A stretch of DNA of 64,000 nucleotides, taken from assembly GCA_017441585.1 (NCBI GenBank), contig JAFRWW010000021.1:1-64000 (forward strand), given 5' to 3'. The stretch is from Lachnospiraceae bacterium (GTDB lineage Bacteria; Bacillota; Clostridia; Lachnospirales; Lachnospiraceae). The notes beneath the pieces were generated by a model that worked only from the letters and a program-made list of their open reading frames with translations, did no database searches and was not told where the DNA came from. Position numbers and translations under genes: made by a program. This document shows positions 18,701 to 25,044 of this stretch, piece after piece (position 1 is the stretch's first letter; every line of letters starts with the position of its first letter).

Positions 18701-18853
18701 TACTATCATGGCCACTATATAGGGCATCTCCATATCCGGAGTCAGCTGCATATTCATCTGCGTGACTGCGGCTATGGAAAAGATAATCATCGCCACGATT
18801 ATTATAACGGTTGAAACCGGTTTTTTAAGACAAACTTTTGTTAACTGATGCAA
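15761..18853 (-). CDS. HAE1/AcrB-type RND efflux permease
   Basis: A 1030-residue 12-helix RND pump of the Gram-positive SwrC/AcrB-like group, driven by protons. Features are the N-terminal helix with QLTPDMEMP, two large extracytoplasmic porter loops, and TM4 with GIGMMVDNSIVVLE, which carries the proton-relay acidic residue. TM10-12 have LMGFLMLEGIVVNNGILMVD and RLRPILMTTLTTILSMLPLALG. It starts with TTG at 18853, with AGGGAG 7 nt upstream. It follows the adaptor gene by 54 nt. Without an outer membrane it probably moves amphiphiles from the membrane to the outside with the lipoprotein adaptor; the substrate is unknown. Confidence 0.95.
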   Translation of the reverse strand: MHQLTKVCLKKPVSTVIIIVAMIIFSIAAVTQMNMQLTPDMEMPYIVAMIVYPGAAPDQIDRLVAHELEDVGATIEGLDTVQSRSMQNMCYMIYGFKYGTDVDKAYNDLQQEINRKKNDLPDDCNDPTIVIMDINAMPSVNLSVTSKSGGDVRGFVENTLDNEVSSVENVARTEISGGQEDYIRVCIDPELMAQFGLSTTSITGTITAADFSIPAGSVDVGSQTLDVNAEVSYDDIYDLESIPLITGKGKTIRLADVATVSYAKKDADSVSFYDGSDNVQLSVTKQQGSNAVKLARDVVALVDEFKDKYPDYDIVVTYNAADRIVSALSSVGSTLVLGVFLSMLVLFIFFGDIKASLIVGSSMPVSLLVTILLMYAAGFPLSVVTMGGMVIGIGMMVDNSIVVLEMCFQKRDQGFSFEEAAYDAVKTVATSIFASTLTTVVVYLPMALMKGLSGQMFAPLSFTIIFSLTASLIAAVTLVPLCFAKYHPIEKKELPVSRFVRNMGDRYGQVLGKVLDKKAAVVAVTVLMVVLTVVVATQLNVELMAGTDEKMISVKADVRPGLSLENKEAYLHQLENFVKAQAEVEDYDGTASESSSQISLTAYLYEETEEKTDIIVDRWNEMLKDTPDMVVVCSSASSSMNSGMGGGDKEVTMRSTDMDLLREATEMVADAIRDVDGVINISTGFSDSAAKAEVHIDPVKSMGAGITPAQAGAAMRNAQKGTDVMDITINETDYKVTVEYPKDRYDTIDELMELKLMSNTGNQVTLGDIAEVVYSDTPQTIIRNQKSYEASVSVTLDSEKKFAAQKEIDQKVKYVDLPANVFMAESSYAKMMREEFTSLITAMLAAMWLVFMVMTMQFESVRYSLMIMFCIPFSLIGSVLLMFISKSTFSMTSLMGFLMLEGIVVNNGILMVDTTNMFLEKMSMELALVEAGRSRLRPILMTTLTTILSMLPLALGIGKNTESMQGMAVVIVGGLIASTILTLILLPTFYLIIAKKNKTDRRTEKKFFGRRKKPIDVERDEEIRDEGADN

Positions 18854-18907
18854 GGTATTTCTCCCTGGTTTCTATTATCGTGATTTTTGAATTCTGATTA
18901 TTCTCAA

Positions 18908-20509
18908 TTACTGCGGCAGATATGAACCGGCGCCCACGGTGAGTTCGCCGTTATCCATCTTCAGGGAATCTATGTTAGCCACGGCATTGTAATCATACTT
19001 ATCCAGCACGCTCACCACAGGACCGCCTGACACTTCCACTTTAAGGCCGTCACGAAGCCTTGATGACCAGGTGGTCACCACTCTCATGTCCGTGCTCAGT
19101 CCGTCCTTTATCTCGATGCTGTCCTTATCGTAAAGTCCGGTGGTCACCATGATCTTTCTGACTATATTTCCGTCATCAACCGCATAGACATAGGACTCTC
19201 CTCCCGAATAGTACACACAGTTAACGGGAACTGACAGCACATTTTCCACGTGGGTCGTCCTGGTGCTGACCTTCACGGAAGTACCGGTAGCCAGCTTCTT
19301 CTCGGGATCATTAACAGCGGCCTTTATCTCAAAAAGTCCCGAATCGGCAGGAGTCTGGGAAAGCTCCGTCACCCGGGCGTCAAAGATCTCACCGTTTCTG
19401 TCAATGGACACCTTCTGCCCCGGCTCTATCATTTTCAAGGTAGCCTCGGGCACTTCGAAAACAGCATTTACGGTATCATCACCGGTTATGACATAAGCCG
19501 CATTTCCCGGGGATGCTATATCATGTTCCTCCACATTCTTTTTCTTGATATATCCTGAAACGGGAGCCGTAACCTGAGTATAGCTGAGCTGCAGACTGGC
19601 GCTCTCCACTCCCGCCTCAGCCTGCTTTACGGTGGCATCGGCGCTTGCGATGGTAGTGGGCGCAGTGACCGCGTCATGATACTGAAGGCTCTCCTGTGCC
19701 AGATCCGCGCTCCTGACTGCCTGATTCAGACTGTAGATATTAGTCTCCCTGTTAAAGCCCATGCTGGCCATGGAAGATTCCAGCTGCTTTTGTGAATTCT
19801 CCACTGTGTCGATGGTATTCTCTATGGTGGATATACTGCTCTTTATGGTATTTACATTAGTGCGAAGGGCCGCCAGATCCGCGTCCGAAGCTCCGGATGA
19901 TTTGGCGTCCGAAAGAGCCTTCTTCGCCTTCTTTAACTTCTTCTCGGCGGAGTCCTTATCATCCTCCAGGTCATGCTTTTTGTCATACAGATCCTGCATC
20001 TGTGACTCTAGGATATGATACTGCTCAGAATAAAGGTCACAGCTGGCCTGCACCTTTTCCACGCCCTCCTGGGCAGTAAGCACCTGATTGACCGCGCTGT
20101 CCCTGTTCATCTGAAGGGCTCCCACCTGCTTGTCCTTGGTAGTTTTGGCCACATCATAAGCTGCCTGTGCCGTTTTCACGCTTATCTGATATGCATCATC
20201 GTCGATGGAAAACAGAAGGGATCCTTCCGTTACAAAATCCCCCTCTTCAAAATTTGCCTTGGTGATCTCTCCCGACAGCTTGGGAAATACCGAGATCTCA
20301 TCTGCATATTCCAGGGAACCTGAGAACTCTCCCTGAACTTCTATATTGCCGGTCGCAGGGGTAGCGACCTCCACCACCATGAGCTTTTCCTCTTCCTTTT
20401 CACCCTCGCTCTCTTTTACCGCTCCGGCTTTATTACAGCCTCCCAGCAGCGCAGTGGATGAAACAGTCAGGCAAAGCATCAAAAATATGGATAATACTCT
20501 GTTTTTCAT
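18908..20509 (-). CDS. RND efflux adaptor (HlyD/AcrA family membrane fusion lipoprotein)
   Basis: 533 residues. A lipoprotein signal peptide ends in LLGGC. A biotinyl-lipoyl half (GNIEVQGEFSGSLEYADEISVFPKLSGEI) is followed by a long coiled-coil hairpin (about residues 110-285, LYDKKHDLEDDKDSAEKKLKKAKKA). The second lipoyl half (VTAPVSGYIKKKNVEEHDIASPG) and beta-barrel (KVSIDRNGEIFDARVTELS) follow. It links to the adjacent RND pump at the outer face of the membrane. First gene of the operon, directly behind the promoter at 20594-20622. The longer-than-usual hairpin and extended C-terminus are typical of Clostridia members. Confidence 0.93.
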   Translation of the reverse strand: MKNRVLSIFLMLCLTVSSTALLGGCNKAGAVKESEGEKEEEKLMVVEVATPATGNIEVQGEFSGSLEYADEISVFPKLSGEITKANFEEGDFVTEGSLLFSIDDDAYQISVKTAQAAYDVAKTTKDKQVGALQMNRDSAVNQVLTAQEGVEKVQASCDLYSEQYHILESQMQDLYDKKHDLEDDKDSAEKKLKKAKKALSDAKSSGASDADLAALRTNVNTIKSSISTIENTIDTVENSQKQLESSMASMGFNRETNIYSLNQAVRSADLAQESLQYHDAVTAPTTIASADATVKQAEAGVESASLQLSYTQVTAPVSGYIKKKNVEEHDIASPGNAAYVITGDDTVNAVFEVPEATLKMIEPGQKVSIDRNGEIFDARVTELSQTPADSGLFEIKAAVNDPEKKLATGTSVKVSTRTTHVENVLSVPVNCVYYSGGESYVYAVDDGNIVRKIMVTTGLYDKDSIEIKDGLSTDMRVVTTWSSRLRDGLKVEVSGGPVVSVLDKYDYNAVANIDSLKMDNGELTVGAGSYLPQ

Positions 20510-20562
20510 ATATTATTCAACTCCTCTATAAACCGCAGTTTATATCTGACTAAACATTTTTT

Positions 20563-20575
20563 CGACAAAGTGTCG
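20563..20575. promoter_or_regulatory. Candidate TetR operator (small palindrome)
   Basis: CGACA-AAG-TGTCG, a perfect 5-bp inverted repeat about 20-30 bases downstream of the pump-operon -10 box, in the tetR/efflux intergenic region. Short, so only a candidate. Confidence 0.35.
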
Positions 20576-20593
20576 CATTTTGGCACGACGTAT

Positions 20594-20622
20594 ATTATAA
20601 TGAATAAAATCACGAAATTCAA
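20594..20622 (-). promoter_or_regulatory. Promoter of the RND efflux operon
   Basis: Minus strand TTGAAT (20617-20622), 17-nt spacer, TATAAT (20594-20599). A plus-strand TATAAT (20596-20601) overlaps it almost completely and may serve tetR, although no good plus-strand -35 box is seen. Divergent transcription would therefore be mutually exclusive. Confidence 0.75.
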
Positions 20623-20625
20623 TAT

Positions 20626-20644
20626 ACAATTTTGATAAAATTGT
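20626..20644. promoter_or_regulatory. Candidate TetR operator (8-bp-arm palindrome)
   Basis: ACAATTTT-GAT-AAAATTGT is a perfect inverted repeat with 8-bp arms. It lies just upstream of the pump-operon -35 box and within the tetR leader. Size and symmetry suit a dimeric TetR repressor. Confidence 0.5.
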
Positions 20645-20691
20645 CTATATTGATCCCCATGATGCGAAACAACGAAGGAGGTATATGATCC

Positions 20692-21381
20692 ATGTCAAAA
20701 CAGGCACTGTCCGACAGAACGGAAAAGACTCTGAAAAAGATATATGAAGCATTCTGGGAACTGTATATCAAAAAGGACATCAGTCACATCACCGTAAACG
20801 CCGTAGCCCAACAGGCCGGAATACACAGAAGCACTTTTTATCTGTATTTTGACGATGTATACGATCTGCTGAAAAAAGCAGAGGCAGAGCTCCTCAAAGA
20901 GTGTGAAGCCCTGCCTGACACGGTTCGTGAAAAAATGGATGTCAAACATACCGGGATCAATGATATGATCGTATCCTTCTATATAAAGAATATAGAAAAG
21001 ATCAACGCTCTCACGGGAGCCACCGGCGATCCTTCCTTCATATTTGAATTAAAAAAACGTCTGATCCCCGTCATGTTTTCCCACTTCGGGGTATCCGAGG
21101 ATGATGAAGATCTGCAGATGGGATTTGACTACATGATAACCGCCACTCTTTCACTGCTGTCCTACAGTTACCGCAATGATCCCCATGCGGATATCGAGGT
21201 CACCATGAGACGCATACACGTTTTCATCGCTGTGGGTATCCTGCCGCTTGTCGCGGCGCGCACCACCGATCCCGAGATACTGGAAAAGCTGTCAGACCCT
21301 GATACCAATTTCACCCGGTTGATGAAGATGCTCAAATGTCCCATCAAGGAATGGCCCGTCATCGATCCGGATCAGCCCTGA
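20692..21381 (+). CDS. TetR-family transcriptional regulator
   Basis: 229 residues. The N-terminal helix-turn-helix (about 10-60) shows ITVNAVAQQAGIHRSTFYLYFDDVYDLL, a clear TetR_N pattern. The C-terminal ligand-binding region is divergent. The start at 20692 has AAGGAGG 10 nt upstream. It is divergent from the RND efflux operon, so it very probably represses that operon and responds to a pump substrate. Its 3' end overlaps the convergent ribU gene by 10 nt. Confidence 0.9.
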   Translation: MSKQALSDRTEKTLKKIYEAFWELYIKKDISHITVNAVAQQAGIHRSTFYLYFDDVYDLLKKAEAELLKECEALPDTVREKMDVKHTGINDMIVSFYIKNIEKINALTGATGDPSFIFELKKRLIPVMFSHFGVSEDDEDLQMGFDYMITATLSLLSYSYRNDPHADIEVTMRRIHVFIAVGILPLVAARTTDPEILEKLSDPDTNFTRLMKMLKCPIKEWPVIDPDQP

Positions 21382-22103
21382 CTTTTTTTGATAAGGGGAC
21401 TCAAGGGCTTATAGATCAGCATGGTCACTATGGACACCACGGTGCCCTTGATCAGATTAAGGGGAGCCACACAGGCGATGACAAAGGATACTACATCTCC
21501 CTTTACCAGAGGATTCACCTTTGCACCCATATCCAATATCACGTCCATGGGCATACCGAAAAGCTTTGAAAATGCCGGCAGCAGATATACTGCGTTGAAC
21601 GCAGTTCCAAACACCGTCATCACCAAAGTGCCCGCGATACAGCCTATGACAGCCGTCTTTTTCTTTTTATTCAGGGAATAGATTATGGATGCGGGAAGCA
21701 TATATGAGCAGCCCACCGCAAAATTTGCCAGATCTCCCACAAATGCAGTGCTGGTACCTTTAAATACCAGTTTGAGGATGATCTTTAAAAACTCCGTCAT
21801 CACTCCGGCCACCGGACCGTAGGCAAAGGCGCATATCATCACCGGAATCTCGGAAAAATCAAACTTATAAAACGAAGGAGCAAAGGGAAGAGGCACCTCA
21901 AAAAGCATGAGCACCGCTGCCACTGCGGAAAACATACCGATGATCACCAATGCCCTGGTGTTCAGGATACGCTCTTTCGTGCCCTCGCGCTTTTTCTGGA
22001 TCTTCTGCGCCACATATGCGATTACAAAAAGTGAAATGATGGTAAGCACAAAGCCTGCCACTGTGGGAAGATTCTCCCTTGCCGTGTTAATAAGATTATT
22101 CAT
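21372..22103 (-). CDS. ribU: Riboflavin ECF transporter S component
   Basis: A 243-residue, six-helix substrate-binding subunit that works with a shared ECF energising module encoded elsewhere. The family hallmark PLPFAPSFYKFDFSEIPVMI (about residues 70-89) and the following GPVAGVMTEFLKIILKLVFKGT are clear. The identification is confirmed by the FMN riboswitch directly upstream. A 30-residue N-terminal extension carries an additional helix. The KKSQG tail overlaps the end of tetR. Start ATG 22103 has AAAGGAG 6-9 nt upstream, inside the riboswitch-controlled region. Confidence 0.93.
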   Translation of the reverse strand: MNNLINTARENLPTVAGFVLTIISLFVIAYVAQKIQKKREGTKERILNTRALVIIGMFSAVAAVLMLFEVPLPFAPSFYKFDFSEIPVMICAFAYGPVAGVMTEFLKIILKLVFKGTSTAFVGDLANFAVGCSYMLPASIIYSLNKKKKTAVIGCIAGTLVMTVFGTAFNAVYLLPAFSKLFGMPMDVILDMGAKVNPLVKGDVVSFVIACVAPLNLIKGTVVSIVTMLIYKPLSPLIKKSQG

Positions 22104-22111
22104 TTTTTTCT

Positions 22112-22214
22112 CCTTTCATCCGGACTTTTACCGTTGGTGCCGGAGTCACACCGGCTCTGCCCTAAGGCTCGCGGACTATACCGCCAGTGGGGAATCTCAC
22201 CCCGCCCTGAAGAT
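22112..22214 (-). ncRNA. FMN riboswitch (RFN element)
   Basis: On the minus strand the leader shows the conserved RFN blocks in order: TCTTCAGGGCGGGGTGAGAT, TCCCCACTGGCGGTA, CCGCGAGCC, GGTGTGACTCCGGCACC, GACGGTAAAAGTCCGGATG-like end. The ribosome binding site AAAGGAG follows immediately, so FMN binding most likely blocks translation initiation of ribU. I see no separate terminator stem with a T-run before the start codon. Confidence 0.95.
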
Positions 22215-22251
22215 TTTACTCCGTCCATAAGGTTCGGAGCATTTTACATTT

Positions 22252-22283
22252 ACAAGGGGATATGCTACCGCATATCCCCTTGT
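22252..22283. promoter_or_regulatory. Perfect 14-bp palindrome over the ribU promoter
   Basis: ACAAGGGGATATGC (22252-22265), TACC, GCATATCCCCTTGT (22270-22283). The arms are perfectly complementary. It covers most of the spacer and the whole -10 box of the ribU promoter. There is no T-run on either side, which argues against a terminator and for a protein-binding operator. Confidence 0.55.
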
Positions 22284-22290
22284 TTGTCAA
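22262..22290 (-). promoter_or_regulatory. Promoter of ribU
   Basis: Minus strand TTGACA (22285-22290), 17-nt spacer, TAGCAT (22262-22267). Transcription would begin near 22255, about 40 nt before the riboswitch. Confidence 0.7.
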
Positions 22291-22317
22291 GAATATATTT
22301 TATTCTATTCTCCAGTT

Positions 22318-22413
22318 GTCATCCTGAGGAACGAAGTGACGAAGGATCTTGAAAGAATTATAATCTATTAAAAACTCGATCTTATAAAGATTCTTCGCTA
22401 CGCTCAGAATGAC
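22318..22413. repeat. Pair of REP-like repeats in inverted orientation
   Basis: Unit 1 (22318-22350) reads GTCATCCTGAGGAACGAAGT, then ends GAAGGATCTT. Unit 2 (22388-22413) is the inverted form, starting AGATTCTTCGC and ending AGAATGAC. Related units occur at five other intergenic sites in this window. The pair sits between the lipoprotein gene at 22436 and the ribU promoter. Confidence 0.8.
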
Positions 22414-22435
22414 ATAAAATGAGGCACTGAAAATC

Positions 22436-23980
22436 TCACCTAAGAAGCGGTGATTTCTCGGTTTCTATCATAAGGTTGCTAAGGGGCATGATCTTTCCGT
22501 CAGTTATCTCAAAGACCTCCCACACTGTGCCGGCCCTGCCCACGGGGGCCTGATAAGAAGCCACCAGACCGTCCTTATCATAAACTTTGACCACTGCCTT
22601 TGAAGAGGACAGCTCATAGGTCATGGGATTTCCCGAGTTTATGCCGCGCTTATCTATGACGAAGTATTTAAACTGGCCGTCTTTCCCCGGCTTTACCACC
22701 ATCATTTTGTCTTGATCGCGCTTTTGTTTCTTAAGGTTCATGCCCACACAGGTAAGATCCGCATTTTTATCCTCCCAGGATAAGGTCACACAGTACTCTC
22801 CCTCCGAAAGCTTCTTGGGTGATGAATAATTAGCATTGAGAAGATAGGTATTGGCGTCATGGATATTTTGTCCCGCAGGCGCCATATATATAACTCCGAT
22901 AGGATAATCCACGGTGCCAGGCCTTATGCGTATGTCATCCACTGTAGAGGGCACATAATCGCCGTACTCGCACACGATCCCGTAGTCATCCTCTTCGTTT
23001 ATAGGCACTATCATCTCAAAGAAGCCGTCCCCGTTGGTAACGAATTCGCGCTCATACTCATGAGCCTTTGAGCTGATCTTCATGTGTACATTTGACAGTA
23101 CGCCTCCCTGCTCGTCTCCCACATAGCCGTACAGATAAGCAAATCCGGGCACCTTGGCGATATAATTATAGGTGATGTAAGCCCTCTTTAAAATATCCTG
23201 CTCCACCTCATCATAGGATGCTTTGGTAAACTCATCCATATTGTCATAGTCGCGGGCTTCATAGGCCACTTTCTTATTACCCACATCCTTGTCGTCTATG
23301 ATGCACCCTGTCATCACATTATCCTTGAAGGTGCACTTTTTGCCGGGAAGTGTCCCGTCCTTATACTCGGTGCCGTACAGTCCGTCGGTATAGGTATAAG
23401 CATAGACCAGACGTCCATCCTTAAAATAGAACTCGCTCATCTCCCTGGCGTCCGCACAGTATTCGCAGGTCACTATCTTATCTATCATGAGGGTAGAAGG
23501 GTCCGTATATGCGCTTATATCGATAAAGGAGCCTCCCCTGTCTGCCCTGTTAAAACGCACCTTTCGGAAGGTGTCCCCCTCAGTCTTCTTTTCGATCTCC
23601 TCATGGATATCCTCCGGCTTTTCATCGCCCTTCCTCTCGGCGGGCTCATATACATCCAGGGCATAATTCAAAACCAGAGAATCATTGGCATGATCATGGA
23701 CATACTTCCATGATGACTCAAAAGTGTCGGCCACGCCGGGCTTCATGACAAACTGACCATCATCCTCCTCTTCCTCTCCGGGTTCCTTTGAGGGCTCTTC
23801 CTTCACAGGCTCGTCTTCACTTTTAAGGCCACCGTCTTTTCCGTCATCCGTACTTTCACCGCTCTCTTCGGTCTGCGCTTCGGTATCGGCTTTGTCCGAC
23901 GCCTTGTCCTTCTTCTTACATCCGAAGGCCGTCAGCGTGACGCAAAGCAGAAGCGTCATAAACAATAATCTTTTTTTCAT
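22436..23980 (-). CDS. Unknown lipoprotein with a C-terminal carboxypeptidase-regulatory-like domain
   Basis: 514 residues. The signal peptide MKKRLLFMTLLLCVTLTAFGC ends at the lipobox Cys and is followed by a charged Lys/Glu/Asp linker (about 22-85). The middle part (about 90-270) contains a CEYCADAREM segment. Residues 290-365 (GYVGDEQGGVLSNVHMKISS... FVTNGDGFFEMIVP) resemble a CarboxypepD_reg/CnaB-like beta-sandwich with the typical T-x-x-x-G-x-F strand. No catalytic motif seen, so an extracellular binding role is an inference. ATG 23980 has GAGGAG 10 nt upstream. It appears monocistronic, with REP-like repeats downstream instead of a clear terminator. Confidence 0.85.
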   Translation of the reverse strand: MKKRLLFMTLLLCVTLTAFGCKKKDKASDKADTEAQTEESGESTDDGKDGGLKSEDEPVKEEPSKEPGEEEEDDGQFVMKPGVADTFESSWKYVHDHANDSLVLNYALDVYEPAERKGDEKPEDIHEEIEKKTEGDTFRKVRFNRADRGGSFIDISAYTDPSTLMIDKIVTCEYCADAREMSEFYFKDGRLVYAYTYTDGLYGTEYKDGTLPGKKCTFKDNVMTGCIIDDKDVGNKKVAYEARDYDNMDEFTKASYDEVEQDILKRAYITYNYIAKVPGFAYLYGYVGDEQGGVLSNVHMKISSKAHEYEREFVTNGDGFFEMIVPINEEDDYGIVCEYGDYVPSTVDDIRIRPGTVDYPIGVIYMAPAGQNIHDANTYLLNANYSSPKKLSEGEYCVTLSWEDKNADLTCVGMNLKKQKRDQDKMMVVKPGKDGQFKYFVIDKRGINSGNPMTYELSSSKAVVKVYDKDGLVASYQAPVGRAGTVWEVFEITDGKIMPLSNLMIETEKSPLLR

Positions 23981-24040
23981 AATATCTTCACTCCTCTGTT
24001 GACTGTCGTTTCAAAACTATCATCTAAAAAAACGACTCGG

Positions 24041-24076
24041 AAAAACAAAACCCGCGATCCAAAAGAGACCGCGGGT
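24041..24076 (-). terminator. Terminator of the FliD-C-like gene
   Basis: Minus strand stem ACCCGCGGTC/GATCGCGGGT (24050-24059 with 24067-24076) followed by TTTTGTTTTT, 40 nt after the stop codon. Confidence 0.85.
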
Positions 24077-24116
24077 AGATCAAACTTTTGTAACAGCTTA
24101 CACGAGGGAAACCCTG

Positions 24117-24857
24117 TCATACAATGGTATCCAGAGCCGCTCCTCCTCCGATATTTCCGGAGTATGAACCATTGGATCCGTAAAGCTTCCTGGCCATGTC
24201 CGAAGAGTTGGTCACTATCTGTGAAGCACTCGAATCAATGCTGTCGGCAAATGAACCCGAACCGGAGAAGAGAGTCTTAAGGTCGTTTATATTAGCTTCC
24301 TTAAGCTTATCCGTGTTAAGAGATAATTTTCCGTCCTCGCCGATGCTGATGCCTACGGATGATAACAGGTTCTTATTCGCAGCACTCTTTTGTACCATGG
24401 AAAGCGCACCCCTGTAAGATCCGGATGCCTCGGACTTCGAACCTGCTGCATAGGCCTCATTAAAGGCATCCACAAAGTTCTGCACCTTTTTGCTGATGTT
24501 GTCCCAGTCGTAATCCTTAGTCTCCTCACCGTCGGCATTCTTTTTAGTTACCTTTTCGAAAAGGGACTTATTATCCTTAAGTGCCGAGGCTGCCGCCCTC
24601 AATGAGGAAGCGGAGGCTGCCGTCTTTTTCTCAGCGGAAACTGTCTCCTTCTTATCTTCACCACCGGCCTCTTCAATTTTCTTCTTAGCATAATATGCCT
24701 TGGTCAGCTTACCGTAACTGCCATTTTTAATGCTGGCATAATCTGCCAAAGAAAAACCGCCGGATGTGGAAGAAGAGGAAGAATTACCAAAGATGTCCGA
24801 CGAGCCAAACAACGACGACGTGTCACCGCCAACGCTTAAAATAGAATTGATCGTCAT
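24117..24857 (-). CDS. Ser/Ala-rich protein resembling the C-terminal part of flagellar cap protein FliD
   Basis: 246 residues with no signal peptide, Ser/Gly-rich at both ends. Residues 125-240 carry FVDAFNEAYAAG, then SYRGALSMVQKSAANKNLLSSVGISIGEDGKLSLNTDKLKEA and NDLKTLFSGSGSFADSID. This is the arrangement at the end of FliD (helix, GI-x-x-x-x-DGKLSLD-x-x-KLKEAL, then a short LF segment and a closing helix). The FliD N-terminal domain is absent and the protein is about half the usual length. The lack of a signal peptide fits flagellar-type export. The start at 24857 has AGAGG 5 nt upstream; the frame open to 24920 would enter the structured leader. Family call moderate. Confidence 0.6.
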   Translation of the reverse strand: MTINSILSVGGDTSSLFGSSDIFGNSSSSSTSGGFSLADYASIKNGSYGKLTKAYYAKKKIEEAGGEDKKETVSAEKKTAASASSLRAAASALKDNKSLFEKVTKKNADGEETKDYDWDNISKKVQNFVDAFNEAYAAGSKSEASGSYRGALSMVQKSAANKNLLSSVGISIGEDGKLSLNTDKLKEANINDLKTLFSGSGSFADSIDSSASQIVTNSSDMARKLYGSNGSYSGNIGGGAALDTIV

Positions 24858-24904
24858 AACTACCTCTTTTCTGCACATACCCGCCGGGCATTCCGTGAAT
24901 ATGT

Positions 24905-24960
24905 GACGCATCCTTGCCATAAGTTTCTAAGGAACTTAAATCCATCGGCATCCTTGCCGA
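24905..24960 (-). promoter_or_regulatory. Structured leader with two AAGGAT loops, candidate CsrA-binding region
   Basis: On the minus strand TCGGC-AAGGAT-GCCGA (24945-24960) is a perfect 5-bp stem with a hexaloop containing GGA. A second GGCAAGGATGC (24908-24918) repeats the same core 42 nt downstream. A small AAGTT/AACTT hairpin (24921-24937) lies between. The loop matches the CsrA recognition pattern (A-R-G-G-A in a hairpin loop). Confidence 0.45.
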
Positions 24961-24973
24961 CTTCTTTGATGCT

Positions 24974-25002
24974 ATTTTAGCATATCCGAGGTGGGAATAC
25001 AA
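24974..25002 (-). promoter_or_regulatory. Promoter of the FliD-C-like gene
   Basis: Minus strand TTGTAT (24997-25002), 17-nt spacer, TAAAAT (24974-24979). The leader between it and the start codon is about 110 nt. The sequence does not fit a typical motility sigma factor promoter (TAAA-N15-GCCGATAA), so control is likely post-transcriptional. Confidence 0.65.
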
Positions 25003-25044
25003 GTGTTTTCTCTATATTTGTCACACCTGCGATACTGATGTTCA

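Noticed and set aside
21372..21381. 10-nt tail-to-tail overlap of tetR and ribU as a regulatory antisense device
   Set aside because: Short convergent overlaps are common and nothing else supports a function.
22252..22283. Strong hairpin near ribU considered as a rho-independent terminator
   Set aside because: No T-run on either strand, and it coincides with a good promoter; treated as an operator candidate instead.
24858..25044. Leader of the FliD-C-like gene considered as a cyclic-di-GMP riboswitch
   Set aside because: The conserved GEMM blocks are not present; the AAGGAT hairpins fit CsrA sites better.
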